This document shows, piece after piece, positions 43,877 to 54,500 of a stretch of 58,630 bases of DNA (position 1 is the first letter of the stretch; each line of letters opens with the position of its first letter). Source of the DNA: JBNJEA01 sp051745395. Lineage in GTDB: Bacteria; Desulfobacterota; Desulfobacteria; Desulfobacterales; Desulfosalsimonadaceae. The position numbers and the translations under genes are program-made. The notes under the pieces are model-generated. The model saw only the letters and a list, made by a program, of their open reading frames with translations, had not been told where the DNA came from and made no database searches. The DNA lies in contig JBNJEA010000003.1 in the NCBI GenBank assembly GCA_051745395.1, positions 1 through 58,630 on the forward strand, in the 5' to 3' direction.

Positions 43877-44278
43877 CTAATCATCCGCTCTTTTAAGGGT
43901 TGCCGGAAAACAGAGTTTAAGCACTTGTTCAGCTACAATCAGGAATTGGATCAGAAACACACCGCATATGGTGGCGGCTAGATTGAATTGATCCATCCGG
44001 ATGGCCATGAAAAGCGGAACGGCAAGGATTATATAGCGTGAAAAAATGGACAGTCCGGATACGACGGTCGCCTTTTTCCGGGAAACACCGATCCGGTAAG
44101 GCAGTGTCATGCCCATGGCAACGAAATTGACGATACTGAAGATGCTGCCCAGGATAAATCCTTTACCCAGCGGTTGTTTTGCCATCAGGATCAGGGCCAG
44201 ACCGACAGAAAGCGAAACGGACATGGCCAGGGAGCCATATTTTTTCTGTGTCTGTCGGATTTTTTCATACGGATCCAT
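43877..44278 (-). CDS. atpI: ATP synthase subunit I (AtpI-like)
   Basis: 133 residues with four hydrophobic helices (for example LAMSVSLSVGLALILMA and ILAVPLFMAIRM). AtpI proteins help assemble the c ring and appear near the start of many F0 operons. Overlaps the upstream small gene by 14 bases. Sequence is poorly conserved in this family, so the call rests mainly on size, helices and position. Confidence 0.75.
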   Translation of the reverse strand: MDPYEKIRQTQKKYGSLAMSVSLSVGLALILMAKQPLGKGFILGSIFSIVNFVAMGMTLPYRIGVSRKKATVVSGLSIFSRYIILAVPLFMAIRMDQFNLAATICGVFLIQFLIVAEQVLKLCFPATLKRADD

Positions 44279-44567
44279 TATCCCGGTCCTTTTTGGCGTC
44301 CCTTCCGGTTTCTTTTTCCCCGTTGGCGGCCGGTTCCATAATTTCCATGATTTGCCGGTAAACCACCACCCCGCCGCCGATAATGCCCAAAAGGATGAAC
44401 AGGGCTGTAAAAATCCCTTTCGTTTCCAGCCAATTATCGGCCACGCGGCCTATAAACAGACAGAAAAGAATCGATCCGGCCATGGTCAGCCCGAGTTGGG
44501 CAACGATTTGAAGGTGTTCGGTCCAAGGCTGATTCTTTCTGTAATTGAAGTATTTTTTGGGTGCCAT
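44265..44567 (-). CDS. AtpZ/AtpI-type small membrane protein, first gene of F0 operon
   Basis: About 100 residues with two membrane helices (LGLTMAGSILFCLFIGRVA and GIFTALFILLGIIGGGVVVY) followed by a charged tail. This is the layout of AtpZ, a possible Mg/Ca-transport or assembly partner encoded beside atpI. The start is taken at ATG 44567, with GAGG 9 bases upstream; a TTG at 44582 is the only other in-frame choice. Confidence 0.75.
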   Translation of the reverse strand: MAPKKYFNYRKNQPWTEHLQIVAQLGLTMAGSILFCLFIGRVADNWLETKGIFTALFILLGIIGGGVVVYRQIMEIMEPAANGEKETGRDAKKDRDNGSV

Positions 44568-44591
44568 ATGCGTGCGCCTCAAAGGTGGAGT

Positions 44592-44620
44592 TAATTAACA
44601 GGCCGATATGGGATCGTCAA
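44592..44620 (-). promoter_or_regulatory. Candidate sigma-70 promoter of the F0 operon
   Basis: On the - strand TTGACG (44615-44620), a 17-base spacer and TAATTA (44592-44597), about 25 bases before the atpZ ATG. The rest of the divergent gap (44621-45010) is AT-rich and shows no gene or clear site for the gene on the other strand. Confidence 0.5.
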
Positions 44621-45010
44621 GCTATTTTTTTTGTAATTGCCTGTAAGAATTGTATTCTTTTGATCCATCGTCCATTGTTTTTGCAAACAAATAAGGATAC
44701 GTTTGCGCTATGGGTTAAAATTGTAAGAATAAGATTGAATATATGGACATTATCGCTGATTTTCACGGATAAAGCGAAATTTCGATCCCTGATTCGATAT
44801 CGTATCGTCCGTGCCGGCCCGGATTCCAGGCATTTTTCTTTGCCGGGGCGTTGATGATTCTCGTTGTCCGTGCGAAACGGGCTGAAGCCGCCTGTTGCTT
44901 TTTTCCGATTTCCCGTGTCATTGTCCGGAGATAAGATGTTTGTATATGAATCAGCAGCCTTTGTCGATCGCTTACAATTATTGAATCATTGAAAAAAAGG
45001 ACGCTATTTC

Positions 45011-46645
45011 ATGAAAATGATTTGTCATCGCAGATTTTGGCGGACCGGATGCGGGATGCTCTGTGTGGGGGCGCTCTTGCTGTTTGCCGGTGCTGCCGGG
45101 GCAAAGAGCTTTAAGGTGGGGTGTTACAATGTGGAAAACCTGTTTGATCTCAAGGCCGCCAACACCGAATATCCGGGCTATATCCCCAACACAGAGGCGG
45201 GATGGAACAAAAAAATGCAGGCGATAAAGACCGATCACATCGCGCAGGTGATCCGTGATCTGGACGCCGAGGTCGTGGCCCTGCAGGAAGTCGAATCGCC
45301 GGCCGCGCTGGAGCGATTGCAGAAAACGCTTCAGCAGCAGTCGGCGGCCTACCCGTATTGCGCCATTGCCGATGAAAAAAACACAACCGTTCGATGTGCG
45401 CTGCTGTCGCGTTACCCGATCGCCGAAAAAAGCGAAGTTGAGGTGCCGGGAGATTCCGCCCGCAACATTTTGCGGGTGGACCTGGATGTAGACGGCTGCC
45501 CGCTGATTTTGTTTGTCAACCACTGGAAGTCCAAAACCGGTCCGGAAAGCCGTCGGCTGGTGTATGCCCGGGCGTTGTCTGCGGTCATTGAAGCGTTAAA
45601 TCCCGGTACCGATTATCTGCTGGTGGGCGATTTTAACAGCAATTATAATGAATTTAAAACCATCCGGGCGCAGCCGGATTTAAACGACACCGGCGGCCGC
45701 ACCGGCATTAACCACGTGCTGTCAACCGTCGAAGACGGCCGGTTGGTTGCCGAAAAACAACTGATGGCGGCGGGAAAAAGCCAACGCCTTCACTATAACC
45801 TCTGGCGCGAACTGGTGCCGAAGCGCCGCTGGTCGGTCAATTTTTTCGGCCGGAAGCAAACCCCGGATGCCTTTTTGCTGCCGGCGGGCCTCTATGATGA
45901 AAACGGCATCGCCTATCTGGACAATTCCTTTGACAAATTCGACCCCCGTTATTTGTTTGAAAACGGACGCATTTACCGGTGGCAGCGGACGGAAAAGGGG
46001 CGCGGACGGCATCTGGGGCGGGGGTATTCGGACCATCTGCCCGTATACGCCTGTTTCACCGATGCACCGTTTCAAAAACGAAAAGAGGGGGCCACCTGCC
46101 GGCGACGGCCTGTTGACGCCACCATCGCCGACCTCTATGATGCCAAGGCCGGGGCGGTCAATTTTCGCCTCCGCCGGTGCATCGTCATTGCCAAACGCGG
46201 GAAAAACGCCGTGATCAAGCAGAAAGACGGCCGGGCCATTTATGTTTACAAGGCCGCGGAAAAACTGGAAAAGGGCCGGATTTATCACCTGACCGTCAAG
46301 CGGCTGTATCGGCATTACGGCAATTTTGAGATCAAACAAATCGATTCGGTGGTGACCATCGGCGAGGCCGGGGATCCGGAGACCTTTTATCTCCAGGACA
46401 CCGAGCGCGATTTGGGTCGGCGCGAGCTGGAAAACGAGGTGATCGACAGGGTTTCGGGCTTTTACCGGAACGGGTGGTTCCACTACGGCGACGGGCGGAA
46501 AATCCGGTTGTATTTTTCGGACAAATCCCTTGCGCCTGAAAAATCCGGTCCGATTCTTTTGTCCAATGTCCGGATCGGCTATCATCGCCACCCGGAACTC
46601 GTGGTGGAAACCGCCGATCAGATACAGGCGGCCCAAACGGACTGA
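45011..46645 (+). CDS. Exported endonuclease/exonuclease/phosphatase-family protein
   Basis: 544 residues with a signal peptide (GMLCVGALLLFAGAAGAKS). The EEP catalytic domain (about 35-350) shows FKVGCYNVENLFD, VVALQEVES (metal Glu), LFVNHWKSK, LLVGDFNSNYNEF (catalytic Asp/Asn) and a final GYSDHLPVYA with the active-site Asp-His. The last 170 residues look like an OB-fold domain (GKNAVIKQKDGRAIYVY). Together this resembles secreted DNA/RNA nucleases that scavenge nucleic acid. It could instead be a phosphoesterase. No operon partner. Confidence 0.82.
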   Translation: MKMICHRRFWRTGCGMLCVGALLLFAGAAGAKSFKVGCYNVENLFDLKAANTEYPGYIPNTEAGWNKKMQAIKTDHIAQVIRDLDAEVVALQEVESPAALERLQKTLQQQSAAYPYCAIADEKNTTVRCALLSRYPIAEKSEVEVPGDSARNILRVDLDVDGCPLILFVNHWKSKTGPESRRLVYARALSAVIEALNPGTDYLLVGDFNSNYNEFKTIRAQPDLNDTGGRTGINHVLSTVEDGRLVAEKQLMAAGKSQRLHYNLWRELVPKRRWSVNFFGRKQTPDAFLLPAGLYDENGIAYLDNSFDKFDPRYLFENGRIYRWQRTEKGRGRHLGRGYSDHLPVYACFTDAPFQKRKEGATCRRRPVDATIADLYDAKAGAVNFRLRRCIVIAKRGKNAVIKQKDGRAIYVYKAAEKLEKGRIYHLTVKRLYRHYGNFEIKQIDSVVTIGEAGDPETFYLQDTERDLGRRELENEVIDRVSGFYRNGWFHYGDGRKIRLYFSDKSLAPEKSGPILLSNVRIGYHRHPELVVETADQIQAAQTD

Positions 46646-46706
46646 AACGCTCAATTTAGGCCGAAATCGCTCAATTTGACCCCAAACGCCTGACGGAGCA
46701 TTTAAA

Positions 46707-49700
46707 ATGACATATGTATCGCAAGACCAAGCCGCTTCGGCCATTGTCGGCATCGACATCGGATCGGTCACCGTGGCCATGGTGACTCTGGCGCCCGACA
46801 AGACAGTGGTGGACCGGGCGTACGCCTTTCACGGCGGAAAAATTTCGGAAACCTTCACCGATATGCTTTCGCAATTCGATCTTTCGGCCGTCACCGCGGT
46901 GGCGGCCACGGAATCGACGCCGTCGGTGGTGTGCGCCGATGCGCGCTTCGACAACCCCATCGCCATTATCGCCGCTGTCCGCCATTGCCACGGCAGGGTG
47001 GGCAGCGTGTTAAACGTGGGCGGCGAGCAGTTCGGACTGCTGTTGTTTGACCGGGAAAACAACTACCGGGGCTACCGCACCAATACCTCGTGTGCGGCCG
47101 GCACGGGCAGCTTTTTAGACCAGCAGGCCGGCCGGTTAAATCTTTCCGGTATTGCCGCGCTGGCCGAAACCGCCGCATCCAATCGCGGCGAAATCCCCAA
47201 GATCGCCTCGCGCTGCGCCGTGTTTGCCAAGACGGACTTGATCCACGCCCAGCAGGAAGGCTACAGCATTGCCGAAATCTGTGACGGCCTGTGCCAGGGG
47301 CTGGCCAAAAATATCGTCAATACGCTGTTTAAGCATGAAACCATAAATACCCCCCTGATTTTTTCCGGCGGGGTGGCCCGGAACCCGGCGGTGGTGCAAC
47401 ACATTGGCGATCAGATCGGCATCGATATTGTCGTTGACGATATGGCGCCGTTTTATGGCGCCATGGGCGCTGCGATTTCCATGATGGAAGAAGCCGGCCT
47501 GCCCCAGAAACCCCGGTCGATCGACCACCGCCCGCTGGTGCAGTCGTTTTCCGAACAACGCGCCTACGGCCACGAGCCCTTGCAGTTGCGCCATTCGGAT
47601 TACCCGGATTTTGCCGCCGAATCGTCCTATGAATTTACGCCCGCTGATGCCGTGGGGAAAAACGCAAACGAGGCCTTCGAGGCCCCGGCGGTGGAAGTCG
47701 ATGTATACCAGTCTTTGTCTGTCGCCGATACCGTGTCGGTTTATCTGGGCATCGACATCGGATCCACGAGCACCAAGGCCGTCTGGATGACCCCGGACCA
47801 AAATGTGCTCGCCGGCTTTTACACCCGCACGGCCGGCCGCCCGGTCCAGGCCCTCTGCGGGTTGTTTGCCGCCATGGACGATCTGGTGGCTGAACGCGGC
47901 ATCGATTTTTCCGTCATCGGCGCCGGCAGCACCGGTTCGGGGCGAAAGTTCGTGGGCAAGCTCATGGGCGCCGATGCGATCATCGATGAAATCACCGCCC
48001 ATGCCCGGGCCGCTTATGCCCTGCATCCGGACGTGGATACGATCATTGAAATCGGCGGTCAGGATTCCAAGTTCACCACCCTGCGCCAGGGCGGGGTGAC
48101 CTTTTCGATCATGAACACCGTGTGTGCCGCCGGCACCGGCAGCTTTATCGAAGAGCAGGCGGAAAAGCTCGGCTGCCGGCTTTCTGATTATTCGGAGCGG
48201 GCCGAACAAGTCTGCGCCCCCGTGGCCAGCGACCGGTGCACCGTTTTCATGGAGCGAGACATCAACGACTACCTGGGCCGGGGCTACGGGGTCGACGAGG
48301 TGCTGGCCTCGGCCTTGCACGCGGTGCGGGAAAACTATCTGACCAAGGTGGCCGTGGAAAGCGCCATCGGCGACGTGGTCTGCTTTCAGGGGGCGACGGC
48401 CAAAAACCGCGCGCTGGTGGCCGCATTTGAACAACGGCTGAACCGGCCGATTCATGTGTCGCCTTTCTGCCATTTGACCGGGGCCCTCGGCGTGGCGCTG
48501 CATTTGGCCGACGAGGCCATCGGCCGCAGCGCCTTCCGCGGCCTTGGCCTGTATAAAACCCGGATTCCCGTCCGCTCCGAGGTCTGTGAGTTCTGCACCA
48601 ATCACTGCAAGATCACCGTGGCCGACATGCCCGACGGTCCGGTGGCCTACGGCTTTTTGTGCGGCCGCGATTATGACACCCGGCATTTTGTCAACAACAA
48701 CCGCTCCGGTTTTGACTTATACAAGGCCCGGAAAAAAGCGCTTTCGGTCCCCCCGGCGCAAAACGCCGGCAGCGAGGTGACCATCGGGATCCCGGCCGGG
48801 CTCTACATGGTCGAGGACCTGTCGTTTTGGGTTGATTTTTTCCATCAGCTCAACGTTTCGATCCAGACCAGCGAAAGCCTCGCCGACCCGGTCAAGGCCG
48901 GCAAATCAGGGGTGGGGGCGGAATTTTGCGCCCCGATCACCGCCATGCACGGCCATGTGCAATACCTGCTCGACCGGTGCGATTACGTGTTTTTGCCCCA
49001 CTACCTGGAAAACAAGGACAAGGACCCCGGCGCCCGGCGCCAGTACTGCTATTATTCCCAGTACATGCCCGCCCTGGTGGCCACCATGGATGCGTCGCGC
49101 CGCAACCGGATCATTTCCCCGGTTATGCGTTATCTCTACAATGTCTTTCATGTCCGTCTCGAGCTGTACCGGGCGTTGAAGGCGTGTTTGCCCCACCACC
49201 CAAACTTTTTCGAAATCGCCATGGCCTACGAGCGGGCCCAGGCCAGAAAAACAGCCGGCATACGGCAGTTGCGAAAGGTTTACGAACAGGAAAAAACCGG
49301 GGCCAAAGACCTTTCCGTGATGCTGCTGGGCCGGCCGTACTCGGTGTTGCCCCGGAACATGAACAAAAACATTCCCGAAATTTTTGCCGCCCTGGGCATC
49401 AAGGTGTTTTTCCAGGACATGCTCGATCTGGATACAGCCGACGTGGCCGATATCGAGCCGTTTTTACACGAGCTGCACTGGAACTATGCCGCAGACATTT
49501 TAAAGGCGGCCCGCGTTGTTTCGGAAACCGACGGGGTGTACCCGGTGCTGGCCACCTCGTTTAAGTGTGCGCCCGATTCGTTTATCCGGGACGTGTTCAA
49601 GGAAATCATGGAGGCGGCGGGCAAGCCGTATTTGATCCTGGAACTCGACGAGCACGGCTCGAGCGTGGGCTATGAAACCCGGATCGAAGCCGCGGTGCGG

Positions 49701-50972
49701 GCGTTTCGAAACCACCGGCACCGGGAGCGGGCAGACGCCCTGGCCGACTACAGCCGGATCAATCCCCGCAAGACCCGCGAGCTTTCCGGAAAAACCGTGG
49801 TGCTGCCCAACTGGGATCCCATCACCTGTCCGTTTCTGATCGCCAATTTGCAGCGCGAGGGCATTGATGCGCGCCTGATGACTGAAACCCCGGATACCAT
49901 CAAGCGCAGCATGCGGCTAAACAGCGGCCAGTGCATCCCCATCAACGCCATGGTCCAGGAATTTGTCGAATATGTGACCCATCAAGGCCTGGATCCGGCA
50001 AAAACGGTGCTCTGGATGGGGCATTCGGAAGTCGCCTGCAATATCCGGCTCTATCCCTACCAGCTCAAGAAAATGATCGAATCCTTCGGCCCGGAGATGG
50101 CTAAGGCCGGCGTGTATACCGGCACGGTGGCCTTTACCGATATCTCCATCCGGGCGGCGGTAAACGCGTATTTCGCCTACATGTTCGGCGGGCAGATCCG
50201 GAAAATGGGCTGCAAACTGCGGCCCTACGAGGTCAACCCGGGCGAGGTGAACCGGGCCATTGAAGACGGCATCGCCATACTGGCCGAGGCCTTTTCGGGG
50301 CGGCGCAGAAAAGACGACGCGGTGGCCGAGGTGGTTTCCTTGTTTGAACAGATCCCGGTGATGCCGTTCAATCGCCCCAAAGCCGCCATCTTCGGCGATC
50401 TCTACGCCCGGGATAACCCGGTGTTTAACCAGGATCTGATCGCCTTTATCGAGGCCCACGGCGGTGAGGTGATCACCACGCCGTATACCGATTACGCCAA
50501 GATGATCGCCAGCGCCTATTACAAGAAATGGTTCACCGAGGGCAAATATTTCAGTGTCGTGCTGTCCAAGACGCTGCTGACGACCATGATGCACCAGGAA
50601 AAAGCGTATTACCGGATGTTTGAAAAAGTCCTCGGCGAGCCCGAGCCGGTATACGATACCCCGCCGAAGCAGATCCTGTCCGAATTCGGCATGGTGGAAC
50701 AAAACACGGGCGAGAGCCTGGACAACCTTTTAAAGATCTACTACATCAAACAGCACCACCCCGAAGTGGCGCTGTTTGTCCAGACCAGCCCGGCGTTTTG
50801 CTGCCCGTCGCTGGTCACCGAGGCCATGGCCCGGGACATCGAAGACCGCATCGGTGTGCCCATTGTCTCGATTACCTACGACGGCACCGGCGGCGAGAAA
50901 AACCGCAAGATCATCCCCTACCTGAAGCTGGCCAAACCGCCGAGCGACCAGGACGCAATGGAGGCGCTGTAA
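46707..50972 (+). CDS. Giant double-ASKHA activase fused to HgdB/DUF2229-like domains
   Basis: 1421 residues. Two BcrA/HgdC-type ATPase domains in tandem: the first with GIDIGSVTVAMV (15), Cys129 in TSCAAGTGSFLDQQA and Cys170; the second with GIDIGSTSTKAVWM (about 345), TVCAAGTGSFIEEQA and DRCTVFMERD. Each pair of Cys should help bridge a [4Fe-4S] cluster between subunits. Then a Cys-rich CEFCTNHCKI, a DUF2229 region (IGIPAGLYMVEDLSFWVDFF) and a C-terminal HgdB-like part ending SITYDGTGGEKNRKI. Such fusions are annotated as CoA-substrate dehydratase activases, but no dehydratase gene is near. A general ATP-driven low-potential electron donor is a fair inference; the real partner is unknown. 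Confidence 0.88.
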   Translation: MTYVSQDQAASAIVGIDIGSVTVAMVTLAPDKTVVDRAYAFHGGKISETFTDMLSQFDLSAVTAVAATESTPSVVCADARFDNPIAIIAAVRHCHGRVGSVLNVGGEQFGLLLFDRENNYRGYRTNTSCAAGTGSFLDQQAGRLNLSGIAALAETAASNRGEIPKIASRCAVFAKTDLIHAQQEGYSIAEICDGLCQGLAKNIVNTLFKHETINTPLIFSGGVARNPAVVQHIGDQIGIDIVVDDMAPFYGAMGAAISMMEEAGLPQKPRSIDHRPLVQSFSEQRAYGHEPLQLRHSDYPDFAAESSYEFTPADAVGKNANEAFEAPAVEVDVYQSLSVADTVSVYLGIDIGSTSTKAVWMTPDQNVLAGFYTRTAGRPVQALCGLFAAMDDLVAERGIDFSVIGAGSTGSGRKFVGKLMGADAIIDEITAHARAAYALHPDVDTIIEIGGQDSKFTTLRQGGVTFSIMNTVCAAGTGSFIEEQAEKLGCRLSDYSERAEQVCAPVASDRCTVFMERDINDYLGRGYGVDEVLASALHAVRENYLTKVAVESAIGDVVCFQGATAKNRALVAAFEQRLNRPIHVSPFCHLTGALGVALHLADEAIGRSAFRGLGLYKTRIPVRSEVCEFCTNHCKITVADMPDGPVAYGFLCGRDYDTRHFVNNNRSGFDLYKARKKALSVPPAQNAGSEVTIGIPAGLYMVEDLSFWVDFFHQLNVSIQTSESLADPVKAGKSGVGAEFCAPITAMHGHVQYLLDRCDYVFLPHYLENKDKDPGARRQYCYYSQYMPALVATMDASRRNRIISPVMRYLYNVFHVRLELYRALKACLPHHPNFFEIAMAYERAQARKTAGIRQLRKVYEQEKTGAKDLSVMLLGRPYSVLPRNMNKNIPEIFAALGIKVFFQDMLDLDTADVADIEPFLHELHWNYAADILKAARVVSETDGVYPVLATSFKCAPDSFIRDVFKEIMEAAGKPYLILELDEHGSSVGYETRIEAAVRAFRNHRHRERADALADYSRINPRKTRELSGKTVVLPNWDPITCPFLIANLQREGIDARLMTETPDTIKRSMRLNSGQCIPINAMVQEFVEYVTHQGLDPAKTVLWMGHSEVACNIRLYPYQLKKMIESFGPEMAKAGVYTGTVAFTDISIRAAVNAYFAYMFGGQIRKMGCKLRPYEVNPGEVNRAIEDGIAILAEAFSGRRRKDDAVAEVVSLFEQIPVMPFNRPKAAIFGDLYARDNPVFNQDLIAFIEAHGGEVITTPYTDYAKMIASAYYKKWFTEGKYFSVVLSKTLLTTMMHQEKAYYRMFEKVLGEPEPVYDTPPKQILSEFGMVEQNTGESLDNLLKIYYIKQHHPEVALFVQTSPAFCCPSLVTEAMARDIEDRIGVPIVSITYDGTGGEKNRKIIPYLKLAKPPSDQDAMEAL

Positions 50973-51076
50973 CGTTTTTTTCTATCCAATTCTTCTTTTC
51001 TTTGCCCCCTCAACCCCTTCAGGGCAGCCGTGTATTTTCAGGGAAGAAATCGGAGAAGTAGCGGCAAGTCAGAAGG

Positions 51077-51112
51077 CCGTGCCCCTTTGTATGGGGGGGG
51101 CACGGTTTTTTT
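51077..51112 (+). terminator. Rho-independent terminator after the giant activase
   Basis: CCGTGCCCC (51077-51085) pairs with GGGGCACGG (51097-51105) and is followed by seven T. It lies about 105 bases after the activase stop. Confidence 0.88.
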
Positions 51113-51320
51113 GCTGATGGGCCCATAGCAAGACTTGTGACGCCTTATGCGGTTTGGGGCATCGAGCAGAGGGGGTGTGCCGGAATAGCGATTTCAAGAT
51201 GCATAACAGCGGGGTTTTTTCGCCGGAGGACTATGGCAAGAAGTGCTCGGACCTAATCGTAACATGGAAGGAAATGACATCGCCCCCCAGACAATATTCG
51301 TTCCCTTTACAACGAAAATT

Positions 51321-51350
51321 TTGACAAAATCCGAGTGGCTTTAATATTTA
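51321..51350 (+). promoter_or_regulatory. Candidate sigma-70 promoter of the cyclase-AAA-TPR gene
   Basis: Perfect TTGACA at 51321-51326 with TATTTA 18 bases later (51345-51350); TAATAT at 15 bases is the alternative -10. The leader to the ATG at 51517 would be about 160 bases. Nothing else is recognised in the roughly 400-base gap. Confidence 0.45.
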
Positions 51351-51516
51351 ATCATTATATGATCCTGCTTCGGCAAAATATTCTTCCCAGACAATTGTAT
51401 TGCTCACCTATTCCCTGATCCCTCCCGCCGCCGCGGGATCTGTCCGGACTTTACTTTTTGTTCATATGGGCACTGGAAATAACCCCGGCCCACTTTTCCA
51501 GTAAGGGTGAACGAAA

Positions 51517-54500
51517 ATGCAATGCCCAAAATGCCAGTCCGAGAACAGAGAAGGTGTTAAATTCTGTGAAGAATGCGGGGCAAAATTTGAAATTGAATGC
51601 CCCAAATGCAATGCCGGGATTCCTGCCGGAAAGAAGTTTTGCGGAGAGTGCGGCCACAACCTGCATGAATCCGCAGCGTTCCCGTTTTACTCCAAGCCCC
51701 ATTCCTACACCCCCAAACATTTGGCCGATAAGATCCTGACCAGCCGAAGCGCCCTTGAAGGGGAGCGAAAACTGGTGACCGTCCTTTTTGCGGATGTAGC
51801 TGATTATACCGTCATGTCCGAGAAACTGGACCCGGAGGAAGTCCACGAGATCATGGACGGATGCTTCAGGATCCTTATGGACGAGATCCACAGGTACGAA
51901 GGCACAATCAACCAGTTCACGGGCGACGGAGTAATGGCCCTGTTCGGCGCACCCGTGGCCCACGAAGACCATGCCCTTCGGGCCTGCCATGCCGCACTGT
52001 CCATTCAAAAGGCATTGAGCGGATACGGCGAGAAAATCGCTAAAGAATACGTGGTTTCATTTGTCATGCGCATCGGCCTTAACTCGGGACCCGTGATCGT
52101 GGGGGCCATCGGCGATGATTTGCGCATGGATTACACGGCCGTGGGCGACACCACCAATCTTGCCGCCAGAATGCAGAGCTTAGCCAAGCCAGGCAGAATT
52201 CTTCTCACGGAGCACACATGCCGCCTGATCAGAAACTACTTTGACATCAAACCGATCGGGAAATTGGCAGTAAAAGGGAAAAAAGCACCCCAGGAAGCTT
52301 TTGAACTTGTCAAGCCCGGCAAAGCGGCTACCCGGATCGAAGCGTCTGCGGCAAGAGGTTTTACAAAATTCGTAGGCCGCAAAAATTCCATAATTGCCCT
52401 CATGGAGTCATACGAAAAGGTCAAAAGCGGTATCGGCCAAGTGGTGGGCATCGTTGGCGAAGCCGGGGTGGGCAAATCCAGACTCATCCTGGAATTCAAG
52501 AATCATCTGCCCCACGAAGAATTCACCTACCTGGAAGGCCAGTGTGCGCACTATGGCAACGCGATACCGTATCTTCCCCTTCTGGATATAGTGCGATCCT
52601 ACTTTGACATAAGGGAAGACGAGCGGGAAGTCCCACTCAGAAAACGTATCAAAGAAACACTTCCCGGCCTGGAACAGGACCTTGAAGCCGCAGTTGCACC
52701 GATTTGTGACCTTCTGTCGCTCCAAGTCGAAGACAAGACCTATTTCCAGCTCGAATCAAAGGAGAGAAAAGAGAGGGTCTTTGAGGCATTGCGCAACCTG
52801 CTGAGCCGCATCAGCCAGGATCGTCCGCTGGTGCTGGTCATAGAGGATCTGCACTGGGTGGACAAAACCACCGAGGAATTCCTGGATTATTTCATTCGCT
52901 GGATGGCCGGCCTGAACGTCATGCTTGTACTGTTATACCGCCCCGAATACACCCATCAGTGGGGCAGCAAATCCTACTTCAACCGAATCGGGGTGGAGCA
53001 GCTCTCCCTTCAATCAAGCACCAATCTGGTGGCGGCCATTCTCGAAGGCGGCGAGGCTGCCCCGGAGCTAAACGAGATCATACTGGCACGGGCAGCGGGA
53101 AATCCTCTTTTTATGGAGGAGTTCACCCATTCGCTTCTGGAAAACGGCGCGATCCGAAAGGCAAAGGACCAGTACGTGCTTGCCCGTAAACTTTCCGACC
53201 TCCAGGTGCCCGACACGGTTCAGGGCATTATTGCCGCGCGAATCGATCGCCTGGAAGAGAATTTAAAAATCGTCATGCAAGTGGCTGCGGTAATCGGCAG
53301 GGAATTTTCGTTTCGCATCCTGCAGGCCATTGTGGGCATGCGCGAGGAGTTGAAAAGCCATCTGCTAAACCTCCAGGGACTGGAGTTCATCTATGAAAAA
53401 AGCCTGTTTCCCGAGTTGGAGTATATCTTCAAGCATGCGCTTACCCAGGAAGTAGCTTACAACAGCCTCTTATTAAAAAAAAGAAAGGAGATTCACAAGC
53501 AGATCGGTGCCGCAATCGAGAATAATTACGCAGGCAGGGTAGAAGAGTTCTATGAAATACTTGCATATCATTATTCCAACAGCGACGATTCGGTGCGGGC
53601 GGTCCATTATCTGAAGCTATCCGGCGATAAAGCCATGAAAACCTATGCCCTTGACGAAGCTTTCCGATTTTACGGGGAGGCATACGGAATTTTTAAAAAA
53701 ATGCAGGATACCGATCATAATAAGCGGGAGCGGATAGACATAATCCTTTCTATGGCGCCGGCAATGAGAATTTTGGCTTATCCCGGCAATTCCTTTGACT
53801 TGCTTAGGCAGGGAGAGGTTCTTTGCCGGGAATTAGAAGACAGAAGAAGCTCAGCAATTATACAAACCACTTTAGGTTCATTTTATTCTTCGCAGGGAGA
53901 TGCTTCCCAGGGCATGAAATATCAACAGGAGGCCTTTGAGGAGGCAGAAAAGTTGCAGGATAGTAAGTTGATGATTCTGCTCGGCACGCACCTTTGCTTT
54001 TCATATGACTTTGCAGGCGAGCACGGAAAAATAAAAAAGACAGCTCCAAAGCTTATCGAATTGTTAGAAAAAAATCCCGAAAAATCAGAATTTTTCGGCA
54101 CACCCGTGGACCTGCATCCTGTGCTGATAGCCCTTTATGGACACGCTCTGGGATACCTGGGAGAGTTTGACCAGGGAGAAAGGGAGTGTGAGAAGGCGCT
54201 TGTTCTCGCAAAACAATGCGATAATCCCTACAGTTTAGGATGGGTAGAGTTTCTATACGGGTGTCAATATGTTCCTAAAGGAGATGGTGCAAACGCTGTA
54301 AAACACTTGCAGGTAAGCGTTCAATATTTTGAAGAATTGAAAGCGGTTGCGATATTACACATTGCCCAGAGTCTTCTTGCAACTGGATATCAGTTACTGG
54401 GGAAAAATCGTGAAGCTCAAGATACGATGCAAAAAGTACTTGAAGTGCAGTCGAACATCAATGCGCCCGGCTTGCTGTCCATTGGACATTTGGCAATGAG

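Noticed and set aside
46640..46690. Duplicated CGCTCAATTT string before the giant activase
   Set aside because: Only two short imperfect copies; too little to support a repeat family or operator.
47136..48686. 516-codon antisense frame opposite the giant activase
   Set aside because: Composition typical of a reverse-complement shadow (His/Arg/Gly-rich) and no motif.
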